From contig NC_056744.1 of NCBI RefSeq assembly GCF_019279795.1, forward strand, positions 1,510,553,851 to 1,510,617,850: 64,000 nucleotides of DNA, given 5' to 3'. A program made the translations under genes and the position numbers. Positions 32,810-45,071 of this stretch are shown here, piece after piece (the stretch's first letter is position 1; the number at the start of each line of letters is the position of its first letter). The DNA comes from Protopterus annectens (taxonomy: Eukaryota > Chordata > Ceratodontiformes > Protopteridae). The notes beneath the pieces were generated by a model, which was not told the origin of the DNA, did no database searches, and saw nothing but the letters and a program-made list of their open reading frames with translations.

Positions 32810-35790
32810 TATGTGTCAGCCTTAGGCTTTTGAATATTGGCCAAGGCTATTGGCTCCCCCATGGTGCCTTTTTTAGGAGAGTCTCAAAGGTGAATACCAG
32901 CTCCATAAACAGCACAATAGCAGAATCAATGAGGGTCATGCTACTCAACACCAAGGGTTATGATCACAACATGCATGCACTCACAGCACTCCTCAGGATG
33001 GACAACGTCAACATCTGTGCAGTAACTGAGACCTGTTTTAAGGCTCCTGAGAGCACACCAGCACTACCAGACTACAACCCATACCACACATTTCGGCCAC
33101 AGAACATGGACTGACACAGACATGGAGGGGATGTATCCATATTCATCAGGGATACCTACACCTCCAGGTGAGTGGGGCAGCATGATACCTCTGATATCAT
33201 CCATGTGCAGCTAGCATCAGCCACAACTGCAATGCAAACTGTGGCCTACTACAGATCACCCTCCATGACCCAGGACCACCACTCCATCTACCTGGAGACG
33301 GTGGAGAACATGACAGCCCTATAGTACACCCTGGCATTGGTCAATGTCAACTACCCTACCATTAACTGGGAAACGTACTCAAGTACGCACTTCCAGGCCC
33401 AACGCTTCCTGGAATTTATCACCTCATATGCCCTGTATCAGGTGGTAACTTCCCTAACGAGGGGTGGAAACATACTAGGAGTGGTCATCACCAACATGGG
33501 TGACAGGTGCAACACAGCAGAGGTTAACCAGTCACTGATTAGATCTGACCATGAACTATTCACTGTTTTCACACCCAACCATCTCCCCCACCCATGGAAA
33601 CCACAGTGTATACCTTTCCTACAGCTAGATTTACACTAATAGAGACAGGGGTGGGGGTTTCACAGCCCCCATGCTAAGGGGAAACACTGCTCAAAATACA
33701 GACAGATTTACAAATGCAATCTATAAGCACCTATACAGATGTATGAATCGTGCCATCACTGGTAAACCAAGACTCACTCCTCCTAGACAAGGACACCAGT
33801 CGGGTGGACCCCTGCAATAAACAGGCTATACAACAGAAGTAGGACAGTGTTCCAGACAAACAGCAAATCCCATGAAGGGCAGACATCCATGACCAGTATT
33901 AGTATGATACGTAGGTCTCTCATGAAATCATCCAAGGCTAACATCAACAGAAGAATAGGCAATGATTTGAAAGATAACCACAAAGCCTTCTTTGGCTATG
34001 TCAAGGATCTAAGTGGTGACACACAGATTTGCACTGTGCCGGTGAAATATGGCACAAAATATGCTGACCCTACTGATATTGCCCACATCATTGCAGATAC
34101 ATTCAGTGCATACTTCACCCCCTAAAGAGCTCACAACAATACCTGAAAGGTACAGTATCCCACACATCAGAGACACACAGGTGGAAATGGCCCTCTCTAA
34201 CAACAGACCACAGCATCAGTGGGGGCAGATGTTGTCGCAGACTGCATTTTGCAAACACTACAAGACAACCTGACCCCCCACCTAATTAGGCTTTTCAACC
34301 TCAGCCTCTCCACAGGCTACATGGCCATACAATGGTGCGTGGCAATGGTTATTCCACTCCACCAAGGTGGAATCACAACTGACCATGGTAACCACCATCC
34401 CATAAGCCTGTCTTGCCTGGTATGCAATGGTATGGTGCGCATCCTCATGGCACTCATTAACAAAGACATTGGTTATCTCCAAACATGTGACCCATCCCAG
34501 GTCAGCTTGGTTGAGTGCAGTTCATGCCTATTGAACCTGGTTGACATCTTACATACAGTCACCAAGACGTTAGATGAGGTGAGAAGTGGTTCACACATAC
34601 TACCTGGACCTTGCCAAGGCTTTTGACACCATGCCCCACTCAGGTATTATTGATAAACACACCAGCCAGTACATACACCCATACATCACAGGTTGGGTTG
34701 CTAATGGGCTTACACACAGAGCCCACATGGTACGACTAGCGGTCTCCAGGTCAAACTCTTGACCAGTCACGACTGGTGTCCCACAGGACATGCTCCTGGG
34801 AGCCCTACTGTTTGGCATATACATCTCAGAGGTACAGGCAAACAGGACTGCAGCAGACCATGTTTGGCAATGACTGTGAACTGGGAGCCATAACTGACAG
34901 TCCAGCTGACACAGACATCCCTCAAGGGGCCTCACAGAAACCAACACAGGCCTCCAGCTAAGTGCCACTACCTGCATGGTCATTCCATTGTGTAATATTA
35001 AGCACCCACATCTTAACACATAAGTGGCAGCCACTTTAATACAGGTGAGGTAATGGGGTATCTGGAGACTAAGGTAGATAGTGATCTCTCCTTTGACAAT
35101 CATATCTCCAAAGTAGTTAGGACATCCTTCTATATAAACCATCTGATTACTAAAGGGTTCCCATTTAGACATACTGGGATTATAGTGCCCCTTTACTCAT
35201 CACTCATCAGTCCCATCATAGGGTATAACAACCCATTTGGGATGTACCTCAGAAAACACTTCCAACAGCTGGAAGGTCCATGAATGTACCTCACCAAGGG
35301 GATTACTGGCCTCAAACATGTGCCCTATGCAGCCAGACTGAATAAACTCCTACTTTACTCAGTGGCATCTCGTTTTCTCAGAGATGACCTCTGCTGGCCA
35401 ACACAGCCATGTTGAGCTCAGGCTTAATGGATATGCTCCTCCTATGGGAATCCATGTCACAGTGAGCCACACACTGTAGTGAGCTAAACCTTGCCCCAAC
35501 ACTAACTGGAAGATGCTGGAGGGATGGATTTCTGTCACAGACACTCCGCATACTTTGGAACAACATCTCTAATTAAATTATACAGAGCCCCTCAGTAACA
35601 CTCTTCAGGAGAAACCTTGAAGAGTGGATGAGGAGCAGTAGATACACCCCAGGGATCCCGGCATTGGCTCTGCCCCACAGAGGGACAGATAATGAATCAA
35701 TGAGGTAGCAAATGCTGACACATTTTGGCTAGGCTTATGAATGGCCTCTGGCAGTTGGCCATGTACCTATCTATGAACCTATACATACAG
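32810..35790 (+). mobile_element. CR1 copy 4, ORF1 end through 3' tail
   Basis: The longest stretch of a single CR1 copy not split by other insertions. It starts with the last part of ORF1 (CCATGGTGCCTTTTTTAGG), passes through ORF2 and ends with a decayed tail at about 35765-35790 (ATGTACCTATCTATGAACCTAT). Confidence 0.8.
32885..35695 (+). pseudogene. CR1 ORF2 (APE endonuclease-RT), many breaks
   Basis: The N-terminal endonuclease begins with RVMLLNTKG at about 32930 and has AVTETCFKAPESTPALP (the catalytic TET glutamate), YRSPS, a decayed form of the GDFNYP block (LVNVNYPTINWE near 33340) in which the catalytic aspartate is gone, and SDHELFTV near 33550. The RT part has KSSKANINRRIGNDLKDNHKAFFGYVK (33920-34010) and MVIPLHQGG (near 34350). 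The FADD site is decayed to FGNDCE at about 34865, so the catalytic pair is lost. The C-terminal half is in several frames. A dead copy, older than copy 2 by its mutation load. Confidence 0.75.
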
Positions 35791-35995
35791 TATCAACACA
35801 TGCTGATAGCTTAATTTACTGTTCAGGTGTTGCCATACCTTATGCCAATGGCAGTTGTGTGTGCAATAGTTGAGGGGTGCCTATGTTGGATGCACACAGT
35901 AGACTGCCTATACAAACAATTACAGGTAGTCTTGTGTGTGTGCTATCCATTTTTACTGTGTGTGCAGGTGGAGAAAGGTGTCAGTCTCTAGGTGC
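35791..35995. other. Short unassigned spacer
   Basis: Between the CR1 tail and the HARBI1-like stop codon. It may be the 3' flank of the transposon. No terminal inverted repeat recognised. Confidence 0.3.
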
Positions 35996-37206
35996 CTACA
36001 CTGTCAGTGTGTGTGCTATATATTCCCTCCTTGCCAAGGCATGGGCATACTGGGCATGACTCCGTCTGCCTACTGGGGCTGGCTCAGGGTGTTTGTGGTC
36101 TGAGTGCCTCTGTGCCTGTGTGGCCCTTGGCAAGGGTGGTGGGCTGTGAGGGCTTTCACCATTTTGTCCCTGCTGCAGCTGTTTCCACAGGATCATATTG
36201 TGTAGCATGGCACATACTTTGAAGATGTGGGCACACTTGCCTGGAAAGTACTGCAAGGCTCCACCAGATATGTCCAAGCAACAGAACTGTGATTTCAGCA
36301 TCCCAAACGCATGCTCTGTGATGATTCTGGTTTGTGCATGTGCCTCAATATGGCATTCCTGCATGGGTGTGTGTGTATTTCTGATGGGAGTCATCATCCA
36401 CGGTTCCAGTGCATAGCCAGCATCCCCCACCAGGTGGCCATTTGGGATGTCCCCCCTGGCAAATATCTGATACAGCTGTGAGGCATGCCAGATGTGGGAG
36501 TTATGATAGCTTCCAGGGCTGCCAGCACACACATCCATGATAATGCCCTGGGCATTGCACATGACCTGGCAGTTGATGGAGGGGTATCCCTTGCAGTTTA
36601 TGTAGCACCTACCCTGCTCACCGGGTGGTGACTTGATGTGTATGTGCATCCAGTCTATTGCACCCAGTACCTTCGGGTATTCTGCCACATGGTGAAAGAG
36701 ATGCATATTGCTGGCCAACTCCTCCTGCATTCGGGGGAAGTGTATGTGCTCATTGGCATGTGTTAACATGGCATCCAGGAACTGGTGTAGTACCCTGGAT
36801 GCTGATGCCTGTAAGATCCCCATGATTTCCCCAGTTGGTCTTTGAAAGGTACCTGTCACTAGTATTCTCAGGCTTACACATACCTTCATATCCACTGGGA
36901 TGGGTTCCCCTCTGTTTGTCTGGCTCTGAAGCATGGCTGGCACAGCTCCACAAGTTGCTGTAGGATGTCCCTGTCCACCCTGTAACACTCTACTATCTCC
37001 AGATCATGTAGCCTCTGGTAGGTTACCCTGGGTCTGAACACTCTCCTCCTCCTCTGGTACTTGAGGTGGTCATGTGCATCATCCTCCACACCATCTTCAG
37101 TCTCCAACACATGCTGGTGGATAAAAGCTATAGCAGCCCCTAACATGTACATTCTAAAAGTTCCCCATCTGTATATGTCACTGGTGCAGAGTGTATGGGA
37201 ATACAC
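35996..37206 (-). pseudogene. HARBI1/PIF-Harbinger-like DDE transposase, one frameshift
   Basis: Transposase of the PIF/Harbinger superfamily, which cuts and pastes elements with 3-bp targets. The first segment (37206-36886, 106 codons) carries the N-terminal region RRRRVFRPRVTYQRLHDLE. The frame changes at about 36900-36930, where CFRARQT leads into the second segment (330 codons, 36988-35996) at NRGEPIPVDMKV. That segment contains the family phrase TGTFQRPTGEIMGI and the catalytic residues in its numbering: D112 (GAIDWMH), D189 (VGDAGYALEPW) and E225 (ITEHAFGMLKSQF). D-to-E spacing is 36, as in animal HARBI1. The usual HD before the second catalytic D is HN here (residue 163). Apart from the frameshift the gene is open. 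No SANT/Myb partner lies beside it. Confidence 0.9.
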
Positions 37207-38942
37207 AAATGTGTGTTAGGTGCTTTCACACTTTATACTATTGTGCTGTGGATGCTGCTTATGTCATTGGGTGTATATGCGCTATTCCAGCTGCAGTGTA
37301 TTATGAGTTTTACAATGAGTACTGCAAGTGTGTGGCCTTTACTGTGAAGTTATGCTTGCCTGCCTTGATTATTCTGTTGCCCTTTAATTCACTTTTAAAC
37401 CTGGATCCCCTCCCATTATCAGGTATGCATCCACCTGCCATTTTTCTTGTTTTGCATTTTCCCTACCCAGTCATGGCAAAATGTGTCTTGGAGCTGATAT
37501 ACTGCAAATCTGCTTTGTTCTGCTTTGACACTTTACTGTTTTCTTTGCAGTACAGCCCCTCCCCTTTCCTGTTCTGCAGGTAGCTGCTTGCAGCCTTGTT
37601 AGCTGTTGTCAGTGGCCCACTGTAGGCTCCTAAGTGCTAATTAGTCATTTGTACTCCAATTTCCCTGCTGCAGCATTTCCTTGTTTCTTTCCTACATCCT
37701 TCCTCTTTAGCTCCAGTGCGTGCTGCGCAAACCCGTTTACTGAGTTTAAGCACGTTTTCATCTCTGTTCACATGCATACTCAGTTACCTTGTGTATTCTC
37801 AGCTAAGCAAAGCTGTAGTCAGTTCATCACACCCCTGTCCTGCAGTTTTGCCTAGATAGGGCCAAACCGATTTAGCAATGCTCCAATGTGCTTACAGAAA
37901 TGATGACACACCCCTCTCTTGATGTCATCTTTATCTCAAGGGCACACCTTGGTATTATAAGACTATGCTGTGAGGTGCATCCTTACACCAGCGGGGAATC
38001 TGTGATTCACTATTACTCCTCTCATTTGCATGGCATTGCCTACTAATTCCTAGTTACAGTGCATAACACTGTCACAGCCCCTTAGCAACCCTTGTGCCAT
38101 AGTATGGTGTAGCATGCTTGCTATTAACTATTATGGGGAAATCATGATATGTGTTACATTGCAGTTTAATTCTATATTTTTATATTTTCCTTGCGATCCC
38201 CTTTGTGCGCCGCTGCCCTGCGCTTCCACGTCGCAATAGTGCGACTATATATATTAAATGTTACTTTTATATTTTGTACATTTTTTTTTTATGCCAATAG
38301 CTATATATTTAGCCAGTGGCATATATTAACAATATAATACATGTGTTTGGTCGGCTGTCATGGCTCTGATTTTATGTTTGCAAAAATGTAAACTGTTTTT
38401 TACGATTTACATTACTGCATGCTTACACTATGCCTGCACCACTTCCTGGATTGCTATATACCTTAATTTACATGCTACACTGCTGCACATGGGGTAATTA
38501 GCATACAGGGCCCGGGAGCTGTGTGGGCATAGTGTACGCAGGTAGTGCATGTGGGAACAGCTCATACCTGGATCACTTGGTGGCCATATTTGGTGTTGAA
38601 ACGCCGACGCTATGCCTGCACCTGGTGTAAGCTTCATGAATCCTGGGGTGTATCTTATCTGTGTTCGTTAAATTGTTTTCTTAAGCTTGCTAAATTGTAT
38701 TTTGGAGATTTTCTCACTGTTAAATTGTTTTCTTAAACTTGTTAAATTGTATTTTGGAGATTTTTCCCTGGGCCTCTGCTGAAAACGGGCTACTAATTCA
38801 GTCAGACCTCACCGGTAAACAAATGTGAACTAAGTAAATAAATAAATTTTGCAAAAATAGGGACAGCTGAGAGAAGACAACAAAGGAGTTAATAAATAAG
38901 TAAAAAAAAAAAAATGTTTGCCAGTCCCCACCCCAGACAGGT
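37207..38942. other. Probable transposon flank and unassigned DNA
   Basis: Upstream of the transposase. At 37725-37760 GCGCAAACCCGTTTAC...TTTAAGCACGTTTTCATC resembles the inner arm of the tRNA-headed foldbacks, and TTTAGCAATGCT follows near 37870. A 52-bp tandem duplication lies at 38667-38770. No other gene seen. Confidence 0.4.
38667..38770. repeat. 52-bp tandem duplication
   Basis: GTTAAATTGTTTTCTTAA followed by AAATTGTATTTTGGAGATTTT begins at 38667 and again at 38719. Confidence 0.85.
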
Positions 38943-40800
38943 GTTCATAGGTTGGTACTAGGCTATCATCCCTAGGGCCTATACAAGCCTCGCCATAACA
39001 ATTCCCTGCCTATTTCTTCCCAGGATATTTACTTCCATGGTCCCCTGTTTAGCAGGGTGACTGATGTGATTCCCAAGGTGAATTTTCTATCTCCCATCCA
39101 ATTGTCAAGGTTCCTTTTGAAGAGGGCCAAAGAGGCGCTCTGTTTGACATGTATGGGAAGTCTATTCCAGAGTATGGTGAGTCTCGGGGACAGAAACCTA
39201 TCCCCCTAGCATGTTTTGTTCATTGTGATGACCAAGTTTAGATTCCTGGAGCATGTGGCTCTGAGGGATTGGGATTTCTTTAAGTGTAGCATGCCCAACA
39301 GCTCTGGGTTAGACACGGCATTGTATGTTAAGCAGAGATTGCCTCTGAGTAAATGATATGCGACAGAGTATAGCTGGAGTTTTTTTAGACAGTCAGCATA
39401 GGGCATCTGATTTAGGCCTCTGATTCTTTTAGTGAGGTATTTCTTTGGCCTTTCCAATTGTTGCAGATGTCTTGTGAGGTACATACCAAATGGGGAGTTG
39501 TACTCTATAATGGGTCTAATGATGGATGAGTACAGTGGGACAATGACCTCCTTTTTTTCCAGGATGAGAAGCCCTTAGTGATGAGATGTGCCACATGGAA
39601 GGATTTCCTGACTGTTGTAGTGATGTGGTTATTGAAGGTAAAACCATTGTCCACTTGTGTCCCTAAGTCCCTTATCACACTTTCAGTGTTTAGTGTACTG
39701 TCACTTATGTGGTAATTCATGGGTACATGTTTTTTACCCAAAGGGGATAACTATACATTTCATGGCATTGAGCTTGAGCCCATGGATCTGGCAACAAGCA
39801 TCTGTCTCTTTAAGGCCCTTTTGTGGAATATCCACATCATTTGGGGATTCGGTAATGGCTACTAGTTTGCAGTCATCTGTGACTTTGTTAGCCAGAGTCC
39901 CTTAGTGTTGGCCTGTACTTCAGAGAAGTAGATGCCAAACAAGAGTGGTCACAGGAGTGAACCCTGAGGTACTCCACTTCTCACTTGTCTGGAGCTGGAT
40001 TTGGAGTTGGGCTACTTTTACAGTGTGGGTTCTGTCAGTACGCCAGTTAGCAACCCATTGAGTGATGTAGGGATTAATGCCCAGCTTAGTAAGTTTATCT
40101 ATGATTCCAGAGTGGGGGATGGTGTTGAAGGCCTTGGTGAGGTCAAGGTAGGCTGTGTGGACTGGCTTACCCTCGTCCATGGCTCAGGAGACTGAGTTGA
40201 AGATGTCAGGCAGGTTGAGAAGACAAGATTGGCACTTCATCAAACCAAACTGGGTGGGGACCAGTGTTTGAAGCTTGCCAATGTCTCTGTTTATAAGTTC
40301 CATGATAATGCATTCCATGGCTTTGCAGACCAGACTTGTCAGACTGATGGGACAATAGTTCCCTGGATCCAAGGTAGATCCCCTTTTGTGGAGTGGGATA
40401 ACTGTAACTGTGTGCCACTCATTGGGCATGAAGCCTGAGGTGAGGCTATGATCAAACATGACACTTAGGTGAGGTGCCAATTCATTTTGTACTTCATGTA
40501 GTACACAGCCCGGGATGTCATCTGGTCCCATGGATGCTGTATTCTTAGCTTTGGAGAGTGCATTTTTTACCTATGTGGCAGTGATTACCAGAATTTGGCA
40601 ATCTTTTGATATTGAGATGGGCCCTTTAAGGGGTGAGAGGGGGGTGAAGTCGGCATTGAATTGATCTGCCAGGATATTGGCAATATCCTTGGGATAAGTA
40701 TATTTAATGCCATTCTTTTGTAGCTCAGAGCAGATCTGAGCATTGCCATTTAGATTCTTGACATAACTATAGAATGCCTTGTGGTTGTCCTTAGAATCTT
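38943..40800 (-). mobile_element. CR1 copy 5, minus strand
   Basis: The 3' tail is at the left end (GTTCATAGGTT, reverse of ATGAACCT) and the copy runs right into the RT finger region. The coding sequence is split among 39484-39206, 39741-39505, 40180-39920 and 40531-40184. Motifs include GPDDIPGCVLHEVQNELAPHL, TVIPLHKRG, AYLDLTKAFNTIPHSG and MYLTRHLQQLERPKKYLTKRI. The catalytic FADD is lost: the plus strand at about 39865-39890 reads as a frame-broken TKSQMTAN region. Confidence 0.85.
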
Positions 40801-40849
40801 AGAATTTTTGGCAAATAGATGTTTACTAGACTAATGACCACAAGGGCCA

Positions 40850-42105
40850 TTTTAAGCTTGGTCATGCATCTCATATCTCTGACAAGTTCTGATATTCTTG
40901 ATAAGTGTAAGCATGGGCTTGAGAGATGAAACATTTACAAGCAGGGGCCTGGGAGATGAATCATTTTTAGGTTGCCTCTGTCCATTAGAGTCATAGGTGC
41001 CAAACCAGGGATGAATTTCTTGTTCCCCATCCAATTGTCCAAGTTGCACTTGAATTGGGTTAGGAAGGAGCTCTGCTTCACATGGATCGGGAGCCTGTTC
41101 CATAGATGGAGTAGTCTCTGGAATATATACCTGTCTCTCCGGCAGGTCCTATTTATAAAGCAGTCAAGGTTTAAGTCTTTAGAATGGGTAATTCTGGTGC
41201 TGTTTGTTTTGTGGATATGCAGGAGGTCCATCAGACTGGGGTTCTGACAATACCCAGTATGCCAGGCATAGATCTCCCCTCAAAACCCTGTAGGAGACAG
41301 AATACAGGGATAGAGCCTTGAGGCGGTCTGCACAGGCCATTTTACTTATGCCCTGTATTCCTTTAGTGAAGAACCTCTGTGGATGTTCCAATTGTTGGAT
41401 ATGCTTGGTTAGGTACATACCAAAGGGAACATTATACTCCATGATAGGTTTGATGAATGCTGAATACAGTGAAAAAATTACTTCCTTTGGCTTAGATGCT
41501 ATATCTTTGTTTATAGGTTGTAAAGCATATCTCATCACTACTGTAGACACGTGATGGTCAAATACTATATTACTGTCTTTGTGTGTCCCTGACTATTGGG
41601 TCAGCTCTAAGGGATGTTTTGTTAATGTGATAGTTACCAGGGATGGATGACTTCCCAAAGGATACTATTATGCATTTCCTGGCATTTAGTTTTAGTCCAT
41701 GGCTCTAACACCAGTTGTTTCTGTGTCAAGCCTTCCTGGAGAACGTTTGTGTCAGTGTGGGGTTCAATGACAGCTCTTAACTTGCAATCATCTGCAAATT
41801 TAGTCAGCCAGAGATCATTGACATTGGCCTTGACTTCAGAGAAGTAAATGCCAAAAAAAGAGCGGTCAAGGACTGATCCCTGTGGGACTCCACTTGTGAG
41901 TGGCCTCTTTGTAGAGGTGGAGTCCCAGTTCTAACTTCCTGGGCCCTGTCTGGGACAGTTGGCTATAAACTGGGTGACATACAAGTTTGTACCTAACCTC
42001 TTGAGTTTGTCAACAATGCCCGAGTGGGAAAGTGTGTCAAATGCCTTGGCCAGGTCGAGGTAGGCAGTGTGAACCATCTTGCCCTCATCCATTAGTGAAC
42101 ATCAA
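40850..42105 (-). mobile_element. CR1 copy 6, minus strand, diverged subfamily
   Basis: This lies beside copy 5 in the same orientation but is clearly a different subfamily. Segments at 41231-40935 and 41550-41179 carry MYLTKHIQQLEHPQRFFTKGIQGISKM and CRRDRYIFQRLLHLWNRLP, each differing from the main group at many positions. RT motifs continue to about 42100, with the LAKAFDTLSHSGIVDKL region readable near 42000-42060. No (ATGAACCT)n tail is visible at the left end. Confidence 0.75.
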
Positions 42106-42570
42106 TTGAAGCCACATGTATGACTGTACTCCTCAGATCTTTGATTGCAGTGGAATGAATGGATATACATACATAAATAACTGCCATACATAAAATTATC
42201 TTGCCACTTCAAATCTTGCCTATTGCAAGTCTCTGCACTCCCAATACCACTCAAACTTGGAGAAAGCTAAAACAATGGTGGACAATGGGCCAAAATCACG
42301 GGCATCTACATATAGTTAAAAACTTTCATAACAGACTTTGCATTCACATGCTTTTCTGAATGCTTTTAGATTTGAAACTCAGATGTATGTTACCACAATT
42401 TTTCACTAATTTGTCAGAAAATCCACAGACTTTAGGAGGAGCAGACCAAAATATGAAGCAAATATCTGAAATATTTTGTGAAATTAGTCACAATTGAGCA
42501 AATCTACCCCATATACATAATAGACACACAGAGACACACGACACACTTATTGTTCTTACCTTCTTAATAT
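42106..42570. other. No gene seen
   Basis: AT-rich unassigned sequence between CR1 copies 6 and 7. Confidence 0.4.
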
Positions 42571-42572
42571 GT

Positions 42573-42660
<88 letters not shown>
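42571..42660. repeat. (GT)n microsatellite
   Basis: About 45 GT dinucleotides with few interruptions. The apparent N-terminus of the adjoining ORF (a Cys-Val run) is read from this tract and is not real. Confidence 0.97.
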
Positions 42661-42661
<1 letters not shown>

Positions 42662-42669
42662 TGTGTTTG

Positions 42670-43560
42670 TGTGTATCAACCCTCTCCTCCAACCACCCAA
42701 CACTACAACTTGTGAGAGATTCACTTATATAGCCAGACTGGAAGCAAAGCTCTCTTCACCCAAGACTGGACTAGACAGTCAAGAGGAGAAGATAAACACT
42801 TGCACCACACCACATTCATCACATAGTCCCTCAAATCCTACACCACCAAAACACACACATAGAAACACAAAACACACACCTACATTCACGGAGGCTCGCA
42901 ATACAAATCTGCCCAAGCAACAGAGACCTACAAAGCAGAAACGCAAGCAACCTCCATACCCCAACACAACCCAAATGACACATAGCTTACAAACTCAGTG
43001 TGCCAACCAACCACAGCCCATAAGGCATAACAACATACCCAACACTCTAGTCATAGATGACTCTATAGTCAGGCACACTGATGTTCCACTCACCAGGCTA
43101 AATAAGGGGAAAGTTGCTGTCAGCTGCCTGTCGGGTGATAGGATCTGCCACATAACACATGTACTCAGGTCACTCAACAACAAGTACAAATATGACTCTG
43201 TCATTGTCCATGTTGGTGTGAATGACCTGAGATGTGCCTCCCTGGACTACATAAAAAGAGACATGGAGAAGCTCTCTGATGTTGTATTCCAGGCAGGTGT
43301 GACCCCAGCCCTGAGTAGCATCCTGCCATCACCCAGAATGATACCACAGTACAAGGACAAAATGATTGCCTTCAACAATTGGCTAAGCTTCTGGTGTCAT
43401 GTTAAGGGGATCCAGTATCTATCTGCCTGGGATGATATGATCGACAGACCACAATGATTTACCAGAGATAGCCTGCACCTGTCACCCTTGGGATTCCGGA
43501 TACTAGCTATGGCTCTTGCCACCCCTATAGTGCCTTTTTTAGGCAGACTTCAAATGACAA
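42670..43560 (+). pseudogene. CR1 ORF1 with SGNH/GDSL-type esterase domain
   Basis: ORF1 protein of a CR1 LINE. Esterase-type ORF1s are known in CR1 elements and are thought to help bind or move the RNA-protein particle; the substrate is unknown. After a proline/threonine-rich linker, the domain shows VIDDSIVRH near 43050 (block I nucleophile Ser, with the usual Gly replaced by Asp), a cysteine/Ser-rich CLSGDRICH, and VHVGVNDLR near 43210 (block III GxND). A TGA at 43455-43457 interrupts the frame. Immediately after it the same frame continues RDSLHLSPLGF, which supplies the block V D-x-x-H. The real start lies in or before the GT tract and is not visible. Confidence 0.8.
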
Positions 43561-43589
43561 ATTCACCACTGTAACAGGTACAAGCAAGC

Positions 43590-45071
43590 AAAATCTGTGG
43601 GTAATACTACTCAATGCACTCCTTAAAATGGAGAACATTGACATCTGGTTCAAGGCTCCAGAGAGCACCCCTGCATTACCAGGCTATAATTCATACCACA
43701 CCTTTCGGCCACCTAACCTGGACCGAAACACTAAAGATGGAGTGGTGTCCATATTCATTAAGGATATCCACACTTCCAGGCTAGTTGCTCAGCATAATGC
43801 ATCCGAGATTATCCAAGTACAACTAATTCTGGGCAACACTGCAATTCAAATTGTAGCTTGCTACAGATCCCCCACCATGCCCCAGGATTCCCACTCCTCA
43901 TTTCTTGATACACTGAAAAATATTAGGGTACAACCTAATACCCTTATAATGGGCGATTTCAACTACCCCACCATTAACTGGGAAAACTACTCGTGTACCA
44001 ACTCTTTTGCTAAGTGTTTTCTGGAATTCATAAATTCCAATGCTTTGGATCAAATTATCCACACCCCCACCAGGGGCAGCAATATCCTAGACCTGGTCAT
44101 TACCAACATGGGCCACCGGTACACCAGAGGTGAATTCCTTGTTTGTCAGATCCGACCACAAGCTAATCACCCTAGACATCCATATCCCGCCTCTACCCCC
44201 CATTAGGGAAACCACTGTAAAATATTTCTCCAAAGTCAACTTCACACTTTTTAAGACAGAAGTGGCAAACTTCACGACACCCATGCAAATGGACAATAGA
44301 GGTACAACTGCTGAATCCTACACAAATGCACTTTATCAGAACTTACATGAGTGCATGGATTGTGCTATCTCAAACAGAACCAAGATGCTATCCTCCAAAA
44401 AAAGGAAGCCAATTTGGTGGGCCCCTGCCATAAACAAACTCTACAACAAAAGGAAGAAACTGCTGCAAAAAAAGAGTAAAATCCCATGATTGGAGGAACT
44501 CCCTGGTCAGCCTCAGTAAGGAGGTGAGATCCCTCATAAAATTCTCCAAAGCTAGTTACGAAAACAAAATTGCCACTGTTTCTAAAGACAACCACAAAGC
44601 ATTCTATAGCTATGTCAAGAATCTCAATGGCAAAACTCAGATCTGCTCTGAGTTACGGCACGATGGCACTAAATATATAGAAACAACTGATATTACCAAC
44701 ATCCTGGCAGATAGGTTCATTGCTAACTTTACCCCCATCTCACCCCCTAAAGGGCCCATCTCTATACCGGAAGAATGCAAAGTTCCTGTAATCATGGCTG
44801 CACAGGTAAAAAGCACACTCTCCAAAGCCAAGAACACAGCATCCATGGGACCTGACAACATCCCAGGCCGCGTTCTACATGAACTACAGAATGAACTGGC
44901 ACCCCACGTAAGTACTATGTTCAATCATAGCCTCTCCTCAAGCTTTGTGCCAGCTGAATGGAACAGAGTGAGGGTTATCCCACTCCACAAAGGGGGATAC
45001 ACCACAGACCCCTGGGCAATGCCACCCCATTAGCATGATGAACCTGGTCTGCAAAGCCATGGAACATACCA
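43590..45071 (+). pseudogene. CR1 ORF2 (APE endonuclease and RT N-part)
   Basis: The APE domain runs from MENIDIWFKAPESTPALP. Compared with copy 4 two short stretches are deleted, including the catalytic TET motif. It keeps YRSPT, MGDFNYPTINWE, TRGSNILDLVITNMG and, after a frame change at about 44130-44150, SDHKLITLDI. The RT begins with SKASYENKIATVSKDNHKAFYSYVKN and continues through GPDNIPGRVLHELQNELAPH and VIPLHKGG. It is cut at 45071. Confidence 0.85.

Larger units (their letters stand above)
42661..45071 (+). mobile_element. CR1 copy 7 (ORF1 esterase to RT), cut by a PLE
   Basis: The only copy here with most of ORF1. ORF2 follows at about 43600. The copy stops in the LVCKAME block of the RT at 45071, where Penelope sequence begins. 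It closely matches copy 1 over their shared part. A (GT)n tract borders its left end. Confidence 0.85.

Noticed and set aside
34600..35172. 190-codon minus-strand ORF in CR1 copy 4
   Set aside because: Antisense shadow of the CR1 ORF2 RT region.
42488..42724. His/Thr- and Cys/Val-repeat ORFs at the (GT)n tract
   Set aside because: Microsatellite translation. The upstream part of the ORF1 frame is the same artefact and was trimmed from the gene call.
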